From assembly GCA_011050175.1 (NCBI GenBank), contig DRGF01000189.1, positions 1 to 13,139 of the forward strand: a DNA stretch of 13,139 nt, written 5' to 3'. The stretch comes from Thermococcus sp. (lineage in GTDB: Archaea > Methanobacteriota_B > Thermococci > Thermococcales > Thermococcaceae). Below, piece after piece: positions 1 to 7,576 of the stretch; the stretch's first letter is position 1, and every line of letters begins with the position of its first letter. The notes under the pieces are model-generated. The model saw nothing but the letters and a program-made list of their open reading frames with translations, was not told the origin of the DNA and did no database searches. A program made the position numbers and the translations under genes.

Positions 1-234
1 ATAGGACAGTTAAATGTTTTTGTAGCAAGTTTTTCTAAAGGGCCTTAATTTTATTTGGTCGCAAGGATTACGAGAGAGCACAGCACACCTGAGATTATGC
101 TCCTGGAGCTAGTGCTTCTTGGTCACTGGGTATTGACTATACGTCAGTTCACTTGAGGATCAGAGCGTGTCAGTTTGTTTAACTAAAATCGATTATTTCA
201 TAGCAACAAAACTCCAAAGAAAAGGTTTTGGGGT

Positions 235-252
235 GTCCGCCCGGAGGCGGAC
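235..252 (-). terminator. Hairpin terminator after rpl12
   Basis: On the minus strand, 18 bases past the rpl12 stop, there is a perfect 7-bp stem (GTCCGCC/GGCGGAC, 246-252 with 235-241) and a 4-base loop. A T-rich stretch follows at roughly 205-225 (CCTTTTCTTT, then GTTTTG). This suits transcription termination at the end of the ribosomal protein operon. I see no gene or convincing promoter in bases 1-234; long open frames over rpl12 on the opposite strand are shadows of its GC-rich codons. Confidence 0.6.
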
Positions 253-269
253 AAAAGGGGGAAAGGAGT

Positions 270-587
270 TCAGCCAAAGAGGGCACCGAGACCGGCGAGG
301 GCCTCCTCCTCGCTGGCCTCCTCTTCCTCTTCCTCCTCTTCCTCAGCGGCGGCCTCAGCCGGAGCCTCGGCAGCCGGAGCAGCGGCAACGGCAACCGGGG
401 CGGCAACCGGCATGGCGGCCTTCTCGATGACCTCGTCGATGTTGACGCCCTCAAGGGCGGCAACGAGGGCCTTTATCCTAGCCTCGTCCGGGCTGACACC
501 AGCGGCCTCAAGGACGGCCTTGAGGTTCTCCTCGGTTATCTCCTTACCAGCGGCGTGGAGCAGCAGAGCGGCATACACGTACTCCAT
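270..587 (-). CDS. rpl12: Large ribosomal subunit protein P1 (archaeal L12)
   Basis: This 105-aa protein is the flexible stalk protein of the large subunit. It dimerises through its N-terminal helices ([18 protein letters not shown]), docks on P0 and recruits translation GTPases with its tail. The sequence shows the N-terminal dimerisation region (about 1-60), an alanine/proline-rich hinge (about 60-80), a run of glutamates, and the universal tail [10 protein letters not shown]. The ATG at 587 is chosen because GGAGGTG sits 7 bases upstream; an upstream in-frame TTG at 602 would put that ribosome binding site inside the gene. It is the last gene of the operon, 78 bases after rpl10, and is followed by a hairpin terminator. 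Its length matches the family. Confidence 0.95.
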   Translation of the reverse strand: MEYVYAALLLHAAGKEITEENLKAVLEAAGVSPDEARIKALVAALEGVNIDEVIEKAAMPVAAPVAVAAAPAAEAPAEAAAEEEEEEEEEASEEEALAGLGALFG

Positions 588-665
588 TTTTCGCACCTCC
601 AATCATCTTCATTTTTTCATTCATTTCACACGGATTTGTTCAGGGATACGAGGGAAATGGAAAGT

Positions 666-1685
666 TCAGCCGAAGAGCGCGCCCAGTCCAGCGAGCGCGT
701 CCTCCTCGGAAGCTTCCTCCTCTTCCTCCTCTTCTGCCTCAGCCTCCTCAACCTTTTCTTCCTGAGGCTGAGCGGCAACGGCTATTTGTGCCTGTTGGTT
801 TAAAAGCTCTTTGGTCTTCTCGTCGAGCAGATCCTCAGGTAGCTCCTGGGCTATGAGCAGGACTGCACGCAGAGCCCTGCCAAAGATGTCCTCGACTGTC
901 TCTGGGGTGACGTAGCCAGCCTCCACAGCGACGTTCTTCGCGCCGAGGAAGGCCTTCTGGATGATTGCCTCGATGGTCTGGCCCGTCGGGTAGGCGGTGT
1001 TGACGGACAGGTTGAACGCGTGCATGTAAGCCTGCTGGAGCAGGTTGATGTACTCCTCCTCGTCGATCGCGAGGACTTCCGGAGTGTAGACGATTCCGTC
1101 CTCGTAAGCCGCGAGCAGGTTGAGACCGACCTCAAGCGGCTCGATTCCGAGCGCGTTAAGGATCCTCGCGAGCTGGTCGGTGATGACCTCACCGGCCTTA
1201 AGGACGGTGTAGTCCTTCTGGATGCTGACCTTTCCCTTATCGATTCTCGCCGGGATTCCTAGGGCCTGCATCTCACCGACGAGCGGACCCGGTGCAAGTG
1301 ATGTCGGACCGGCGGGTATGACAACGTCCTTGGGAACCACCGCTCCCGGCTTGGCCGGGGCAGGGGTCTTGCTCTCCTCAAGGAGCTTGTAGAGCTTGAA
1401 CGGGTTCATCTCGGTGGCGAGGATTCCGGCTCCGCCCTGAATGTGGTCTATGAGCTTCTCGAGTTCCGGCTGTCCGAGCTCCTGGGCGGCCCTCTTTATG
1501 GCGAGCTCTATGAGGGTGTTCCTGCTGACCCTGAGGAGTGCCTTGCCCCTGAGCTTCTCACGCATCTTGCTGAGTGGGTAAGCCGGGACGTTGGCAACGT
1601 CAACGAGCGCTATCACTGGGTAGCTCTTGATGATGTTGGCGAGTTCTTCAACTTCCTTCTTCTTCCACTCGGCAACGTGGGGCAT
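666..1685 (-). CDS. rpl10: Large ribosomal subunit protein P0 (archaeal L10)
   Basis: This 339-aa protein is the base of the ribosomal stalk. It binds 23S rRNA next to L11 and carries several P1 dimers on its C-terminal helices. The N-terminal rRNA-binding domain (about 1-105) contains [32 protein letters not shown] and [18 protein letters not shown], both typical of L10/P0. The archaeal/eukaryotic insertion follows (about 110-180, with [16 protein letters not shown]), then helical P1-binding spines, an acidic linker and the tail [10 protein letters not shown], identical to that of P1. The ATG at 1685 follows a GAGAGGTGAGG ribosome binding site. An in-frame GTG at 1694 overlaps the rpl1 stop but has no better site. 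The rpl1 stop is only 5 bases away, so translational coupling is likely. Confidence 0.95.
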   Translation of the reverse strand: MPHVAEWKKKEVEELANIIKSYPVIALVDVANVPAYPLSKMREKLRGKALLRVSRNTLIELAIKRAAQELGQPELEKLIDHIQGGAGILATEMNPFKLYKLLEESKTPAPAKPGAVVPKDVVIPAGPTSLAPGPLVGEMQALGIPARIDKGKVSIQKDYTVLKAGEVITDQLARILNALGIEPLEVGLNLLAAYEDGIVYTPEVLAIDEEEYINLLQQAYMHAFNLSVNTAYPTGQTIEAIIQKAFLGAKNVAVEAGYVTPETVEDIFGRALRAVLLIAQELPEDLLDEKTKELLNQQAQIAVAAQPQEEKVEEAEAEEEEEEEASEEDALAGLGALFG

Positions 1686-1690
1686 CTTCC

Positions 1691-2341
1691 TCACCTCTCC
1701 ACCTTAACTGCCGGTCCCATCGTGGTCTTGACGTACACTGACTTCACTTGGTTCTCGCCGCGCTCCAGCTTGTTGAGGATGGCGTTGAGCACTGCCTCCG
1801 CGTTCTCGGCGAGCTTCTCATCGTCCATGTCCTCGGTTCCCACCGGAGCGTGAACCACTGGGTTGTTCTTGAGCTGTATCCTGACGGTTCTCTTGAGCCT
1901 CTCAACTACCGGCTCCAGGTTGGTCATTGTCGGCGGCACTACCTGAGGCATCTTGTTCCTCGGACCGAGGTACCTACCGAGGTACCTACCGATCTTCGGC
2001 ATCAGGGGCGCTGCTGCAATGAAGAAGTCGTACTTCTTCGCCAGCTTCCTGGCTTCCCTTGGGCTCTTGGCAAGTTCCTCAAGCTGCTCTCCACTAATCA
2101 CATCAAGCCCGAGCTTTTTAGCCGCCTCGGCAACGGCACCATCAGCGATGACCGCGATTTTGGGCTCCTTCCCACGACCGTGGGGCAGCACAACCTCAAG
2201 CTTAAACCTGTTCTCCGGCTTGCGGAGGTCGATATCCTTGAGGTTGACTGCCACTTCGACGGTCTGTGTGAAGTTGCGCGGCTTAGCCCGGGCCTTCGCC
2301 TCCTTCACCGCTTCCACGATTTTCTGCCTGTCAAAGGCCAT
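1691..2341 (-). CDS. rpl1: Large ribosomal subunit protein L1
   Basis: This 216-aa protein is L1, which binds the mobile L1 stalk of 23S rRNA and in methanogens also represses its own mRNA. It begins [46 protein letters not shown] and contains the family signature around [19 protein letters not shown]. It ends in [11 protein letters not shown]. The length is normal for Thermococcales. The ATG at 2341 has a strong AAGGAGGG ribosome binding site (2355-2348). Upstream lies the unusual structured spacer described separately; downstream, rpl10 follows almost directly. The GRYLG repeat is encoded by a near-identical DNA repeat (about 1970-1992), but the protein motif is usual for the group as I recall it. 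Confidence 0.95.
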   Translation of the reverse strand: MAFDRQKIVEAVKEAKARAKPRNFTQTVEVAVNLKDIDLRKPENRFKLEVVLPHGRGKEPKIAVIADGAVAEAAKKLGLDVISGEQLEELAKSPREARKLAKKYDFFIAAAPLMPKIGRYLGRYLGPRNKMPQVVPPTMTNLEPVVERLKRTVRIQLKNNPVVHAPVGTEDMDDEKLAENAEAVLNAILNKLERGENQVKSVYVKTTMGPAVKVER

Positions 2342-2374
2342 TTACAGCCCTCCTTTCGGTTTTGATTTAAGTTG

Positions 2375-2514
2375 AAAAAGTCAAAGATGCCCGGCCTCCT
2401 CCCAATCTGGGGAGGTTTACGGACCCATCACCTACTCCCGTCGCCGGTTTCGGTTCAGCCCGATGGCTCGGCCTTGAGCCCGTTACCCCTACCGCAGGGC
2501 GGGTTGGGGTTATC
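2375..2514 (-). ncRNA. Candidate structured RNA or leader between rpl11 and rpl1
   Basis: This GC-rich spacer has its own promoter-like sequence and several stems on the minus strand. Hairpin 1 is ACCCC (2510-2506) with GGGGT (2489-2485), enclosing an inner CCGC/GCGG stem with a CCT loop. Hairpin 2 is GGCTC (2480-2476) with GAGCC (2469-2465). Hairpin 3 is CCTCCC (2415-2410) with GGGAGG (2403-2398), enclosed by CCGGC (2447-2443) with GCCGG (2395-2391). A T-rich tail ending in TTTTT (2379-2375) follows. CTCCC (2414-2410) could instead pair with GGGAG (2439-2435), so two folds compete. It may be a stable small RNA, like the GC-rich 'hgc' RNAs found in Pyrococcus, or a leader controlling rpl1. 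The 62-codon open frame across it is low-complexity and unconvincing. Confidence 0.5.
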
Positions 2515-2534
2515 GTTCTCACACCTGTGAGGAG

Positions 2535-2549
2535 ATTTTTAAACTTTTC
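2535..2549 (-). promoter_or_regulatory. Promoter-like TATA/BRE at the end of rpl11
   Basis: GGAAAAG (2550-2544) followed by TTTAAAAAT (2543-2535) has the form of an archaeal BRE plus TATA box. It overlaps and follows the rpl11 stop codon (2554-2552). The expected transcription start, about 25 bases from the TATA centre, is near 2514, just before the first hairpin of the structured spacer. It could drive a separate transcript of the spacer RNA and of rpl1-rpl10-rpl12. Confidence 0.5.
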
Positions 2550-2551
2550 CC

Positions 2552-3043
2552 TCACTCCTCGGCGTTGGCGAAAATCTCGTCGTAAACGCCTTCGTCAATC
2601 TCCCTCTGAACTTCCCTGGGATCCTTGCCCTCGACTGTGACGCCCATGCTGAGGGCTGTGCCGATGACTTCCTTCGCCGCGGCCTTGAGGTCAGCCGCGA
2701 GCATCTGGTCCTTCTTGGCCCTGGCGATCTTGATGACCTGCTCCATGGTCAGGTTCCCGACTGGGCCGTGGCCGGCCTCGCTGGAGCCCTTCGGGATTCC
2801 GAGCTCCTTCTTGATGAGCTGGCTGACCGGCGGGACACCGACCTCGATCTCGAAGGTCTTCTTCTTCGGGTCGGTGACTATGATCTTGACGGGAACCTGC
2901 ATTCCCTCGAAGTCCTTGGTGGCCTTGTTTATCTCGTCAACGACCTGCTTGACGTTAAGTCCGAGTGGACCGATAGCCGGACCGAGCGGCGGTCCGGGGG
3001 AAGCCTTTCCTCCCTCAACGAGCACTTCAACGACCTGTGCCAT
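2552..3043 (-). CDS. rpl11: Large ribosomal subunit protein L11
   Basis: This 163-aa protein is L11, which binds the GTPase-associated region of 23S rRNA beside the P0 stalk. The N-terminal domain (about 1-70) has [35 protein letters not shown], the family's proline/glycine-rich signature. The C-terminal rRNA-binding domain (about 75-145) includes [22 protein letters not shown] and [17 protein letters not shown]. The ATG at 3043 follows GAGAGGTGAG at ideal spacing. An upstream in-frame GTG at 3073 overlaps the spt5 stop and would add ten residues not expected in the family. The gap to spt5 is 26 bases, consistent with one operon. Confidence 0.95.
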   Translation of the reverse strand: MAQVVEVLVEGGKASPGPPLGPAIGPLGLNVKQVVDEINKATKDFEGMQVPVKIIVTDPKKKTFEIEVGVPPVSQLIKKELGIPKGSSEAGHGPVGNLTMEQVIKIARAKKDQMLAADLKAAAKEVIGTALSMGVTVEGKDPREVQREIDEGVYDEIFANAEE

Positions 3044-3069
3044 TGTTCTCACCTCTCTCTTTTGACCGT

Positions 3070-3528
3070 TCACTCATTCTGGCGTTTGCTTATAAGTCTA
3101 ACGTATTCGCCCCTCACCGTGACCTGAATCGGGACGACCGAGCCTATGAGGTCAACGACTATCTCGTCCTTGGCTTCGTCGACCCTGGTGACCTTGGCCT
3201 TTTCGCCCTTGAACGGGCCGGAGATGAGTTCAACAATGTCACCAGGCTCGAAGCCGCTCACAGCAGGCTTCTCCTCAAGGAAGTGCTCTATCTCTTCGAA
3301 CTTGACCTCGCCGGGAAGGATTCCCTTGGCGTGGCGGATGCCTTTGATGGCCTCATCTACGGCACCCTTGCTCGGCGCCTCAACGAAGATGTAACCCTTA
3401 ACCTTTGAGGGCGCCAGTATGGCGTAAACCGGGATGTTGTACGTTTCAACCTTGCTGTATATCAGCTTGGCGGTGGTCTCTTCCTGTCCCACCGTGACAC
3501 GCACTGTGAATATCTTGCCGTCGTCCAT
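3070..3528 (-). CDS. spt5: Transcription elongation factor Spt5 (NusG homologue)
   Basis: This 152-aa protein is archaeal Spt5, which clamps RNA polymerase on DNA and couples transcription to translation. It works with Spt4, which is not encoded here. The NGN domain spans about 1-85 ([46 protein letters not shown]). A KOW domain follows at about 93-150 ([35 protein letters not shown]). The ATG at 3528 is preferred, preceded by GGGTGAGAAGG; a GTG nine bases earlier lies inside that site. Its position between secE and rpl11 is the conserved secE-nusG-rpl11 arrangement of bacteria and archaea. Confidence 0.95.
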   Translation of the reverse strand: MDDGKIFTVRVTVGQEETTAKLIYSKVETYNIPVYAILAPSKVKGYIFVEAPSKGAVDEAIKGIRHAKGILPGEVKFEEIEHFLEEKPAVSGFEPGDIVELISGPFKGEKAKVTRVDEAKDEIVVDLIGSVVPIQVTVRGEYVRLISKRQNE

Positions 3529-3551
3529 CCTTCTCACCCACAGTTGCTGGT

Positions 3552-3737
3552 TCAGGCCCCGGTGATCAGCTGGCCTATAAGGCGGATTATAAGACCGATG
3601 GTGCCTATTATAAGTATTCCAACGCCGGTTATCTTTGCTGCTATCTTAAACTCGTTCATTCCCGGCTTTTTCGTGACTATCAAAACCCTCCGCGACTCCG
3701 CGAAGAAGTTTTTAAGCTTTTCCGTGGTCGTTGCCAC
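3552..3737 (-). CDS. secE: Protein translocase subunit SecE/Sec61 gamma
   Basis: This 61-aa protein is the small subunit that braces the SecY channel in the membrane. The cytoplasmic amphipathic region is [24 protein letters not shown] (about 7-30), with the conserved proline. One membrane span follows at about 36-58 ([23 protein letters not shown]), with only a short tail. The GTG at 3737 is chosen because GAGGTGA ends 5 bases upstream. A GTG at 3746 would give 64 aa but would overlap that site. It sits 23 bases before spt5 and about 40 bases after ftsZ, with no clear promoter of its own, so it is probably co-transcribed with ftsZ. Confidence 0.92.
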   Translation of the reverse strand: MATTTEKLKNFFAESRRVLIVTKKPGMNEFKIAAKITGVGILIIGTIGLIIRLIGQLITGA

Positions 3738-3776
3738 TCCCGTCACCTCGCTGAATTTTGAAAATGAAAGGTGTCG

Positions 3777-4898
3777 TCAAAGCTCCTCAAGATCGAGCTT
3801 AATAACTTTTCTCTCCTGCTCCTCACCGTAGTAGCCCTGCTCCTCCTCGGCCACCGCGTAGGGTGAGCTGACGCCGGTGACCACGATGAGGATCCTTATC
3901 ATCTTCTCCAGCTCCTCGTCGAGCTGGATACCCCAGATGACCTGCGCCTCCGGGTCGAGCTTGCTCGTGACGAGCTCTATTATCTGCTGGGCCTCCTCGA
4001 GCTTGACGTCGCTTCCGCTGATGCTTATGAGGGCGCCCTTCGCACCGCTGATGTCAACGTCGAGGAGCGGGCTGTTGAGGGCCTGCTGGGCAGCCTCCAG
4101 GGCGCGCTTCTCGCTGTCGCTCTCGCCGATACCGATCATGGCGACGCCGCCGTCCTTCATGACGGCGCGGACGTCGTTGAAGTCGAGGTTGACAAGGCCG
4201 GGCTTGGTGATGAGCTCGGTTATGCCCTTGACGGCCTGGACGAGTATCTCGTCGGCGACCTTGAAGGCCATGTGGATCGGCAGGTTCGGGGCAACCTCCA
4301 TGAGCTTGTCGTTCGGGATGACTATGACAGTGTCGCTGTTCTTCCTGAGCCTCTCAAGGCCGTATTCGGCGTTCTTAATGCGCCTTATGCCCTCAACCGT
4401 GAACGGGAGGGTGACGACTGAGACGGTGAGGGCACCCATCTTCTTGGCGATCTCGGCAACGACCGGGGCGGCACCGGTACCGGTACCTCCACCGAGACCG
4501 CAGGTGATGAAGACCATATCTGCCCCTTCAAGGGCCTCCCTAATCTCCCTCTCGCTTTCCTTGGCGGCCTCTTCTCCCATCTTGGGGTTGTTTCCTGCTC
4601 CAAGACCGCGGGTGAGCTCCTTACCGATGAGTATCTTCCTGTGAGCGCGAACCTTGAGAAGGTCTTGAGCATCTGTGTTGATGGCGATAACCTTAGCGCC
4701 CTCGATACCAACCTGCATCATCCTGTTAATGGTGTTACAGCCGGCACCGCCGACACCAACGACATAAATCTTGGCCTGAATCTGCTCAAGAATCTTCTTA
4801 AGCTCCTCATCAATGTCCGTTTGAGGAGCCTGGGCCTCCGGGGCCTTGTTAATGTCAGCAGAGGTTCTTTCGATAGCATTTTCAATCAGCTTCAGCAT
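3777..4898 (-). CDS. ftsZ: Cell division GTPase FtsZ
   Basis: This 373-aa tubulin-family GTPase polymerises into the division ring. After an N-terminal extension (1-41), the GTPase domain opens with [18 protein letters not shown] (43-60). The tubulin signature GGGTGTG is at 136-142 and the T7 catalytic loop NLDFNDVR at 237-244, so both GTP binding and hydrolysis across the filament interface should work. The C-terminal domain ends at about 355, and a short acidic/basic tail ([12 protein letters not shown]) is the likely partner-binding peptide. The ATG at 4898 follows GGAGGGTGA (4911-4903). Archaea often have several FtsZ paralogues; the position directly before secE-spt5 suits the FtsZ1 group, which is inferred rather than tested. 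There is a clear promoter upstream. Confidence 0.96.
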   Translation of the reverse strand: MLKLIENAIERTSADINKAPEAQAPQTDIDEELKKILEQIQAKIYVVGVGGAGCNTINRMMQVGIEGAKVIAINTDAQDLLKVRAHRKILIGKELTRGLGAGNNPKMGEEAAKESEREIREALEGADMVFITCGLGGGTGTGAAPVVAEIAKKMGALTVSVVTLPFTVEGIRRIKNAEYGLERLRKNSDTVIVIPNDKLMEVAPNLPIHMAFKVADEILVQAVKGITELITKPGLVNLDFNDVRAVMKDGGVAMIGIGESDSEKRALEAAQQALNSPLLDVDISGAKGALISISGSDVKLEEAQQIIELVTSKLDPEAQVIWGIQLDEELEKMIRILIVVTGVSSPYAVAEEEQGYYGEEQERKVIKLDLEEL

Positions 4899-4947
4899 CT
4901 TTTCACCCTCCGGACAAATTTAACATCTGTTCCACTTTGTACGCAGG

Positions 4948-4965
4948 TAGTATATAAATTTAGCT
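4948..4965 (-). promoter_or_regulatory. ftsZ promoter (BRE/TATA)
   Basis: On the minus strand, GCTAAA followed by TTTATATAC (about 4965-4949) is a strong archaeal BRE/TATA pair. It predicts a transcription start near 4928 and a leader of about 30 bases that contains the GGAGGGTGA ribosome binding site. A second, weaker TATA-like block (TTTAAAAATC, about 4988-4979) lies further upstream. It probably starts the ftsZ-secE-spt5-rpl11 transcript. Confidence 0.65.
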
Positions 4966-5020
4966 AAGGGCGAGTGCTGATTTTTAAATCCCGCTTAACA
5001 TCTTTAAAGATTTCGCCCAT

Positions 5021-5839
5021 TCAGTCCCTTATAAACTCCAAGCCCAGTTCTTCGGCCAGGCTTCTGGCCATCTGCCTCGTTTCACCCTTGCTGCCTTTCC
5101 AGTCAACGTATATAGCGTCCACTTTTCCGGCGGTTCGTTCAATAGCCTTCAGAAGCAGCTCCTTCTTGAGAGGGTGGGCGTATTTCGCCGCTATATGGCT
5201 GAACGCCAGGTCTGTCTCCAGCGCCCTCTTGGTCTGCTTCGGTGCGTAGTGCCCGCCACCGATACCTATTGCAACCGGAAACTCCGCGGTCTTGTAGTTT
5301 TCGAGCACGTGAATTATCGCCTCCCCTATTATCTCCCCGGCTCTGTCGTTTACCCACTCTTCCTCACTGGAGCCTATTTCGATGAACAGGCTCGGCACGC
5401 TGAGCTCGCTCGGTCCGTGGTGCGTCGCCTCGTAACAGACCGTCCAGCCGAGGTCGTTGAGCTCGTTCATCTTCATGAGGGCAAGCTTCATGGCGCTCGG
5501 CTGGGCTATGGCGAGGCTCTCGTCATTTCCACCGTACATCGCGTTCCCCCAGTTGCCCGTGACGTGGGTGGTGAGGGCCGGGAGCTTCTGTTTGCTGGAG
5601 TGGCGTGAGGCAAAGATTATAATCTCCGGGATGAAGCCAAGCTGTTCTTTTATGGCCCCGTCGAGGTTGTCGTAGTAAATCATCTCATCGTTTGTGGTCA
5701 GGATAAAGGTGTCTCCGCTCCTGTAAACCATGTTGCCGTCGAAGGCAAGCTCTGTTTCTCCAAATCCAAAGTTTTCAATGAGCTTCTCCTTTATATTCAT
5801 GGACGCGAGGTCAATTTTTGTCGTCATAATAACTTTCAT
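5021..5839 (-). CDS. dtdA: D-aminoacyl-tRNA deacylase, archaeal GEK1/DTD2 type
   Basis: This 272-aa enzyme hydrolyses D-amino acids wrongly attached to tRNA, recycling the tRNA and protecting translation. In archaea the DTD2/GEK1 type also clears aldehyde-modified aminoacyl-tRNA. Recognisable motifs are [23 protein letters not shown] (about 76-98), EATHHGPSE (137-145) and [15 protein letters not shown] (182-196); the histidines are the likely metal/catalytic residues. It ends [28 protein letters not shown], as in Thermococcales relatives. The ATG at 5839 follows GGGGGCAGG. The frame stays open for 37 more codons to 5950, but that stretch is rich in proline and glycine and includes the likely promoter, so I leave it out. 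It lies 122 bases upstream of ftsZ on the same strand. Confidence 0.93.
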   Translation of the reverse strand: MKVIMTTKIDLASMNIKEKLIENFGFGETELAFDGNMVYRSGDTFILTTNDEMIYYDNLDGAIKEQLGFIPEIIIFASRHSSKQKLPALTTHVTGNWGNAMYGGNDESLAIAQPSAMKLALMKMNELNDLGWTVCYEATHHGPSELSVPSLFIEIGSSEEEWVNDRAGEIIGEAIIHVLENYKTAEFPVAIGIGGGHYAPKQTKRALETDLAFSHIAAKYAHPLKKELLLKAIERTAGKVDAIYVDWKGSKGETRQMARSLAEELGLEFIRD

Positions 5840-5871
5840 TGTCCTGCCCCCAGTGCCCTGCGGGGGAGAAG

Positions 5872-5887
5872 GGATAAAAAGGTTTGC
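5872..5887 (-). promoter_or_regulatory. Likely dtdA promoter
   Basis: GCAAACC (5887-5881) plus CTTTTTATCC (5881-5872) on the minus strand reads as BRE/TATA. It predicts a start near 5852 and a short leader holding GGGGGCAGG. An alternative TATA (TTTTTATATATGG, about 5994-5982) would give a leader of over 100 bases. CCCCC (5866-5862) and GGGGG (5851-5847) could pair and mask the ribosome binding site if transcription starts upstream. Confidence 0.4.
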
Positions 5888-6046
5888 CTCTGAGAGCAGA
5901 TTTGTCAAATGTAAAGGTGATATAGGGCACCCATTGTTACTCCCATCCATTTTGTAGACTTAAAACCACAAAATGTCGGCCCATATATAAAAATTTTAGA
6001 GGAGATGCCAGATTATCCGAAAAATTACTCTGTAAAGCTTTGTATC

Positions 6047-6074
6047 CATAAAGTATATAACCGTGCAGGTGCAC
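6047..6074 (+). promoter_or_regulatory. TRAP operon promoter with palindromic candidate operator
   Basis: CCATAAAG followed by TATATAAC (6054-6061) is a good BRE/TATA pair. It predicts a start near 6082 and a leader of about 50 bases. Directly after the TATA box is GTGCA-GG-TGCAC (6063-6074), a perfect 5-bp inverted repeat around GG. It lies between TATA and start, where archaeal repressors commonly bind. A second TATA-like stretch (ATATATAAAAA, about 5983-5993) lies upstream. Confidence 0.55.
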
Positions 6075-6133
6075 AGGATTTTACTGTAATGCATTGTTTG
6101 GTTGTCTCGAGAATAAGATGGGGATGGTAGTGT

Positions 6134-7111
6134 ATGAAGTGGAAGGCAATTGGATTGATGCTGGTGCTTGTCCTCGCGGTTGTGACCGCGGGGTGCACCC
6201 AGAGCGACACTCAGGGTGGGACGGAAATAACCGTATACACCGGAGGTACAAGCGGTGTATATTTCCCCCTCGGCTCGAAGTACGCTGAGATACTCAACAA
6301 AAACGGCGTTAAGGCCAAGGCCGTGACGAGTGGTGCGAGCGTTTCAAACGCCAAGGCAATAGGAGACGGCACGGCCCAGGCCGCTATACTCCAGAACGAC
6401 GTTGCGTACTACGCTTATAAGGGTCTTTACATGTTTGAGGGAAGTAAAATCGAAAACATACGCGGTGTTGCTGCACTTTATCCTGAGACTGTCCAGTTCA
6501 TTGTGAGGGCTGATAGCGACATTAGAACCCTGGAAGACCTGAAGGGCAAGAAAGTCGCCATCGGTGCGGCAGGAAGTGGCACCGCAGTTGCCGCAGAGCA
6601 GGTTCTAAAGGCAGCCGGCGTGTGGGACAGCATAGAGAAGGTCAACCAGGACTTCAGCGAGGCCTCCCAGAGCCTCAAGCTCGGCCAGGTTGACGTTGCT
6701 GTCATAGTTTCAGGTGCGCCCACCCCTGCGGTTAACCAGATAGCGGTTCAGACCCCCGTTAGGGTTGTTCCGATACCCGATGACATACTGGACAAGCTCA
6801 GGGACCAGGGTTACATATTCTACGTCAGGCAGGTTCTCCCGAAGGATACCTACAACGGCATGGAAGAGGACACTCCCACGGTGGCCGTTAAGGCAATGCT
6901 GGCAGTCAGCGCCGACGTCCCGGAGGACACCGTTTACCAGATGACCAAGATACTCTTCGACAACCTCGACGAGCTGAGGCAGGTCCACGCCAAGACCCAG
7001 TACATAAGCCTCGAAACTGCACTCGACGGTATGAGCATCCCGCTCCACCCGGGAGCCATCAAGTACTACGAGGAGAAGGGCATTACCGTCCCGGACGAGC
7101 TTAAGCCGTGA
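6134..7111 (+). CDS. TAXI-family TRAP transporter solute receptor (lipoprotein)
   Basis: This 325-aa protein captures a substrate outside the membrane for a sodium-driven TRAP transporter. Residues 1-21 form a lipoprotein signal (MKWKAIGLMLVLVLAVVTAGC) with lipobox TAGC, so Cys21 is probably lipid-anchored. The mature protein starts with the TAXI hallmark TVYTGGTSGVYFPLG (33-47), then SGASVSNAKAIGDGTAQAAILQNDVAYYAYKG. It later has GKKVAIGAAGSGTAVAAEQVLKAAG and ends LHPGAIKYYEEKGITVPDELKP, a usual TAXI ending. Characterised TAXI proteins bind glutamate, glutamine or 2-oxoglutarate-like compounds; the substrate here cannot be read from sequence. It is the first gene of a three-gene operon, and its TGA overlaps the GTG of the next gene. 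Confidence 0.93.
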   Translation: MKWKAIGLMLVLVLAVVTAGCTQSDTQGGTEITVYTGGTSGVYFPLGSKYAEILNKNGVKAKAVTSGASVSNAKAIGDGTAQAAILQNDVAYYAYKGLYMFEGSKIENIRGVAALYPETVQFIVRADSDIRTLEDLKGKKVAIGAAGSGTAVAAEQVLKAAGVWDSIEKVNQDFSEASQSLKLGQVDVAVIVSGAPTPAVNQIAVQTPVRVVPIPDDILDKLRDQGYIFYVRQVLPKDTYNGMEEDTPTVAVKAMLAVSADVPEDTVYQMTKILFDNLDELRQVHAKTQYISLETALDGMSIPLHPGAIKYYEEKGITVPDELKP

Positions 7112-7575
7112 AATGGGTGAGGTCGTTGAAGGGACCTCTCCCCATCCTTTTTGCATTTTTGCTGCTATTTCCCCTGCTGATTCCCGTTCATGTCCTCGTC
7201 GTAAGCGATGGGCACTCCTCTCGCGTGTACTACCTGGGGGATGTGACGGTGGAGATAGACTACATTCACAGTGTCGGGAGGAGCGAAATCAGAGAGGTGC
7301 TGGAAGCAAACTCAAGCGGTCTCTATGCGAAAGAGATGTGGTGGAAGGACTTTGGGGCAGGACTGCCCGAGGACATCCAGTACATGGAAGATGGATTCTA
7401 CGTCAAGAAGATAAACATCCCCCTGGGGAAGAGCCTGGACTTTTGGTTCATCCCGATAAATAGGGCTAAGATAAAGGTTAACGGGGAGACGGTCTTTGCC
7501 CCTAAAATCGAGACCTTAATGAAGTTTAGGGTTAAACGCTGCTTGCTCATAGAAACACTCGTTGGGAGGTGCTGA
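7108..7575 (+). CDS. DUF1850 protein of the TAXI-TRAP operon
   Basis: This 155-aa protein belongs to the DUF1850 family, found beside TAXI-type TRAP transporters; its job is unknown. A hydrophobic N-terminal segment (about 10-32, PILFAFLLLFPLLIPVHVLVV) is a signal anchor or membrane span. It is followed by a predicted extracytoplasmic beta-rich domain. The family pattern is visible as VEIDYIHSVGRSEIREVLE (about 48-66) and YAKEMWWKDFGAGLPEDIQYMEDGFYV. The GTG start overlaps the receptor stop (GTGA) and has no good ribosome binding site, so translation is probably coupled. Its last codons contain the GGGAGGTG site of the permease gene. The C-terminal RVKRCLLIETLVGRC looks less conserved and may be a local extension. 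Confidence 0.82.
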   Translation: MKWVRSLKGPLPILFAFLLLFPLLIPVHVLVVSDGHSSRVYYLGDVTVEIDYIHSVGRSEIREVLEANSSGLYAKEMWWKDFGAGLPEDIQYMEDGFYVKKINIPLGKSLDFWFIPINRAKIKVNGETVFAPKIETLMKFRVKRCLLIETLVGRC

Positions 7576-7576
7576 A

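Noticed and set aside
1..234. Left edge searched for alaS or another gene downstream of rpl12
   Set aside because: Frames are short and broken, with no family motif; only the rpl12 terminator at 235-252 is supported.
228..803. Long plus-strand frames opposite rpl12 and the rpl10 tail
   Set aside because: They are shadows of GC-rich, Glu/Ala-rich codons on the minus strand; real ribosomal protein genes occupy this DNA.
1966..1992. Tandem DNA repeat GAGGTACCTACC in rpl1 suggesting a recent in-frame duplication
   Set aside because: The encoded GRYLG-RYLG motif is, from memory, normal in Thermococcales L1, so the repeat is old or constrained rather than a new event.
2367..2555. 62-codon minus-strand frame between rpl11 and rpl1, starting at a GTG overlapping the rpl11 stop
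   Set aside because: Composition is that of translated GC-rich hairpins, there is no ribosome binding site independent of rpl11, and the stretch is better explained as structured RNA.
5840..5950. 37-codon N-terminal extension of the D-aminoacyl-tRNA deacylase
   Set aside because: The internal ATG at 5839 has a good ribosome binding site and matches the family's MKVIMTTK start; the extension covers a likely promoter.
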